From NCBI GenBank assembly GCA_026988435.1, contig JALSLH010000083.1, positions 1-64,000 on the forward strand: 64,000 nt of DNA. Direction: 5' to 3'. The translations under genes were made by a program, and so were the position numbers. The notes below the pieces were generated by a model that worked only from the letters and a program-made list of their open reading frames with translations, was not told the origin of the DNA and searched no databases. Source of the stretch: Methylophaga sp. Lineage in GTDB: Bacteria; Pseudomonadota; Gammaproteobacteria; Nitrosococcales; Methylophagaceae. Position 1 is the first letter of the stretch. Every line of letters starts with the position of its first letter. Below are positions 63,976-64,000 of this stretch, one piece after another.

Positions 63976-64000
63976 ATGATGAACTTTAAAATTTTACTAT
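63976..64000 (+). CDS. Start of next gene (probably the RND adaptor, CzcB-like), cut by window end
   Basis: ATG at 63976-63978 follows directly on the stop of the outer-membrane factor gene. Eight codons read MMNFKILL, the beginning of a hydrophobic anchor. The identity as a membrane-fusion adaptor is inferred from the usual order of czc operons only. Confidence 0.5.

Overview
The window looks like a chromosomal segment of an AT-rich gammaproteobacterium. The evidence is the GreB, CmoA/CmoB, TsaB, YgiQ, SelO and YccA homologues, MetZ, the type IV pilin set and the CusRS-type copper regulation. The genus cannot be fixed from sequence alone; a marine or aquatic Thiotrichales/Methylophaga-like lineage would fit but is a guess. 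I see no rRNA, tRNA, CRISPR array, prophage or complete insertion sequence.

Layout. (1) 1-8064: cobalamin uptake and salvage. Two cobalamin riboswitches stand back to back at 5215-5548. The leftward one leads btuM (an inner-membrane, ECF-S-type B12 transporter), then cbiB, cobD, cobQ, cobU and cobT. The rightward one leads btuB. A CobC-type phosphatase faces btuB across a strong hairpin. (2) 8212-21682: signalling. A FixL-like PAS/PP2C phosphatase and metZ come first. A translationally coupled trio follows: a VWA membrane protein, a 56-residue protein and a Pro-Glu-repeat protein. The last appears to be extended by a programmed -1 frameshift. Then come a CheW protein with an inserted zinc-binding CZB domain, greB, and a set made of a response regulator, a TonB receptor, a periplasmic binding protein and a NarX-type kinase. 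(3) 21672-31855: a PQQ sugar dehydrogenase and selO on the minus strand, then a repeat-rich stretch with a TPR/2OG-oxygenase gene and two toxin-antitoxin modules, and a pilin island (sigma-54 promoter, pilA, pglL-like ligase, tfpX-like accessory gene). (4) 31856-45412: mostly housekeeping genes. These are metG, an unusual three-gene succinate dehydrogenase behind a coupled unknown gene, an L,D-transpeptidase, ygiQ, tsaB-cmoA-cmoB, yccA and several small membrane proteins. It also holds a 361-bp palindromic element. (5) 45628-64000: metal and ion homeostasis. The genes are cusCBA, cusRS, a copper block (TRASH protein, DUF411, DUF2231, CopA), alpha-carbonic anhydrase, nhaR-nhaA, and the start of a second RND metal-efflux operon.

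How it works together. The left end imports B12 or cobinamide through BtuB and BtuM and finishes the nucleotide loop; no corrin-ring genes are visible. In the copper region one operator type, ATTACA-N4-TGTAAT, occurs before both cusCBA and the cusRS/copper-block intergenic region, so CusR probably controls all of it. The strongest unusual signal is at 14648-14704. An SD-like GAGG, the slippery heptamer A AAA AAG, a 6-nt spacer and a perfect 10-bp stem-loop sit exactly where the reading frame of the Pro-Glu-repeat gene must change to read a further 137 open codons.
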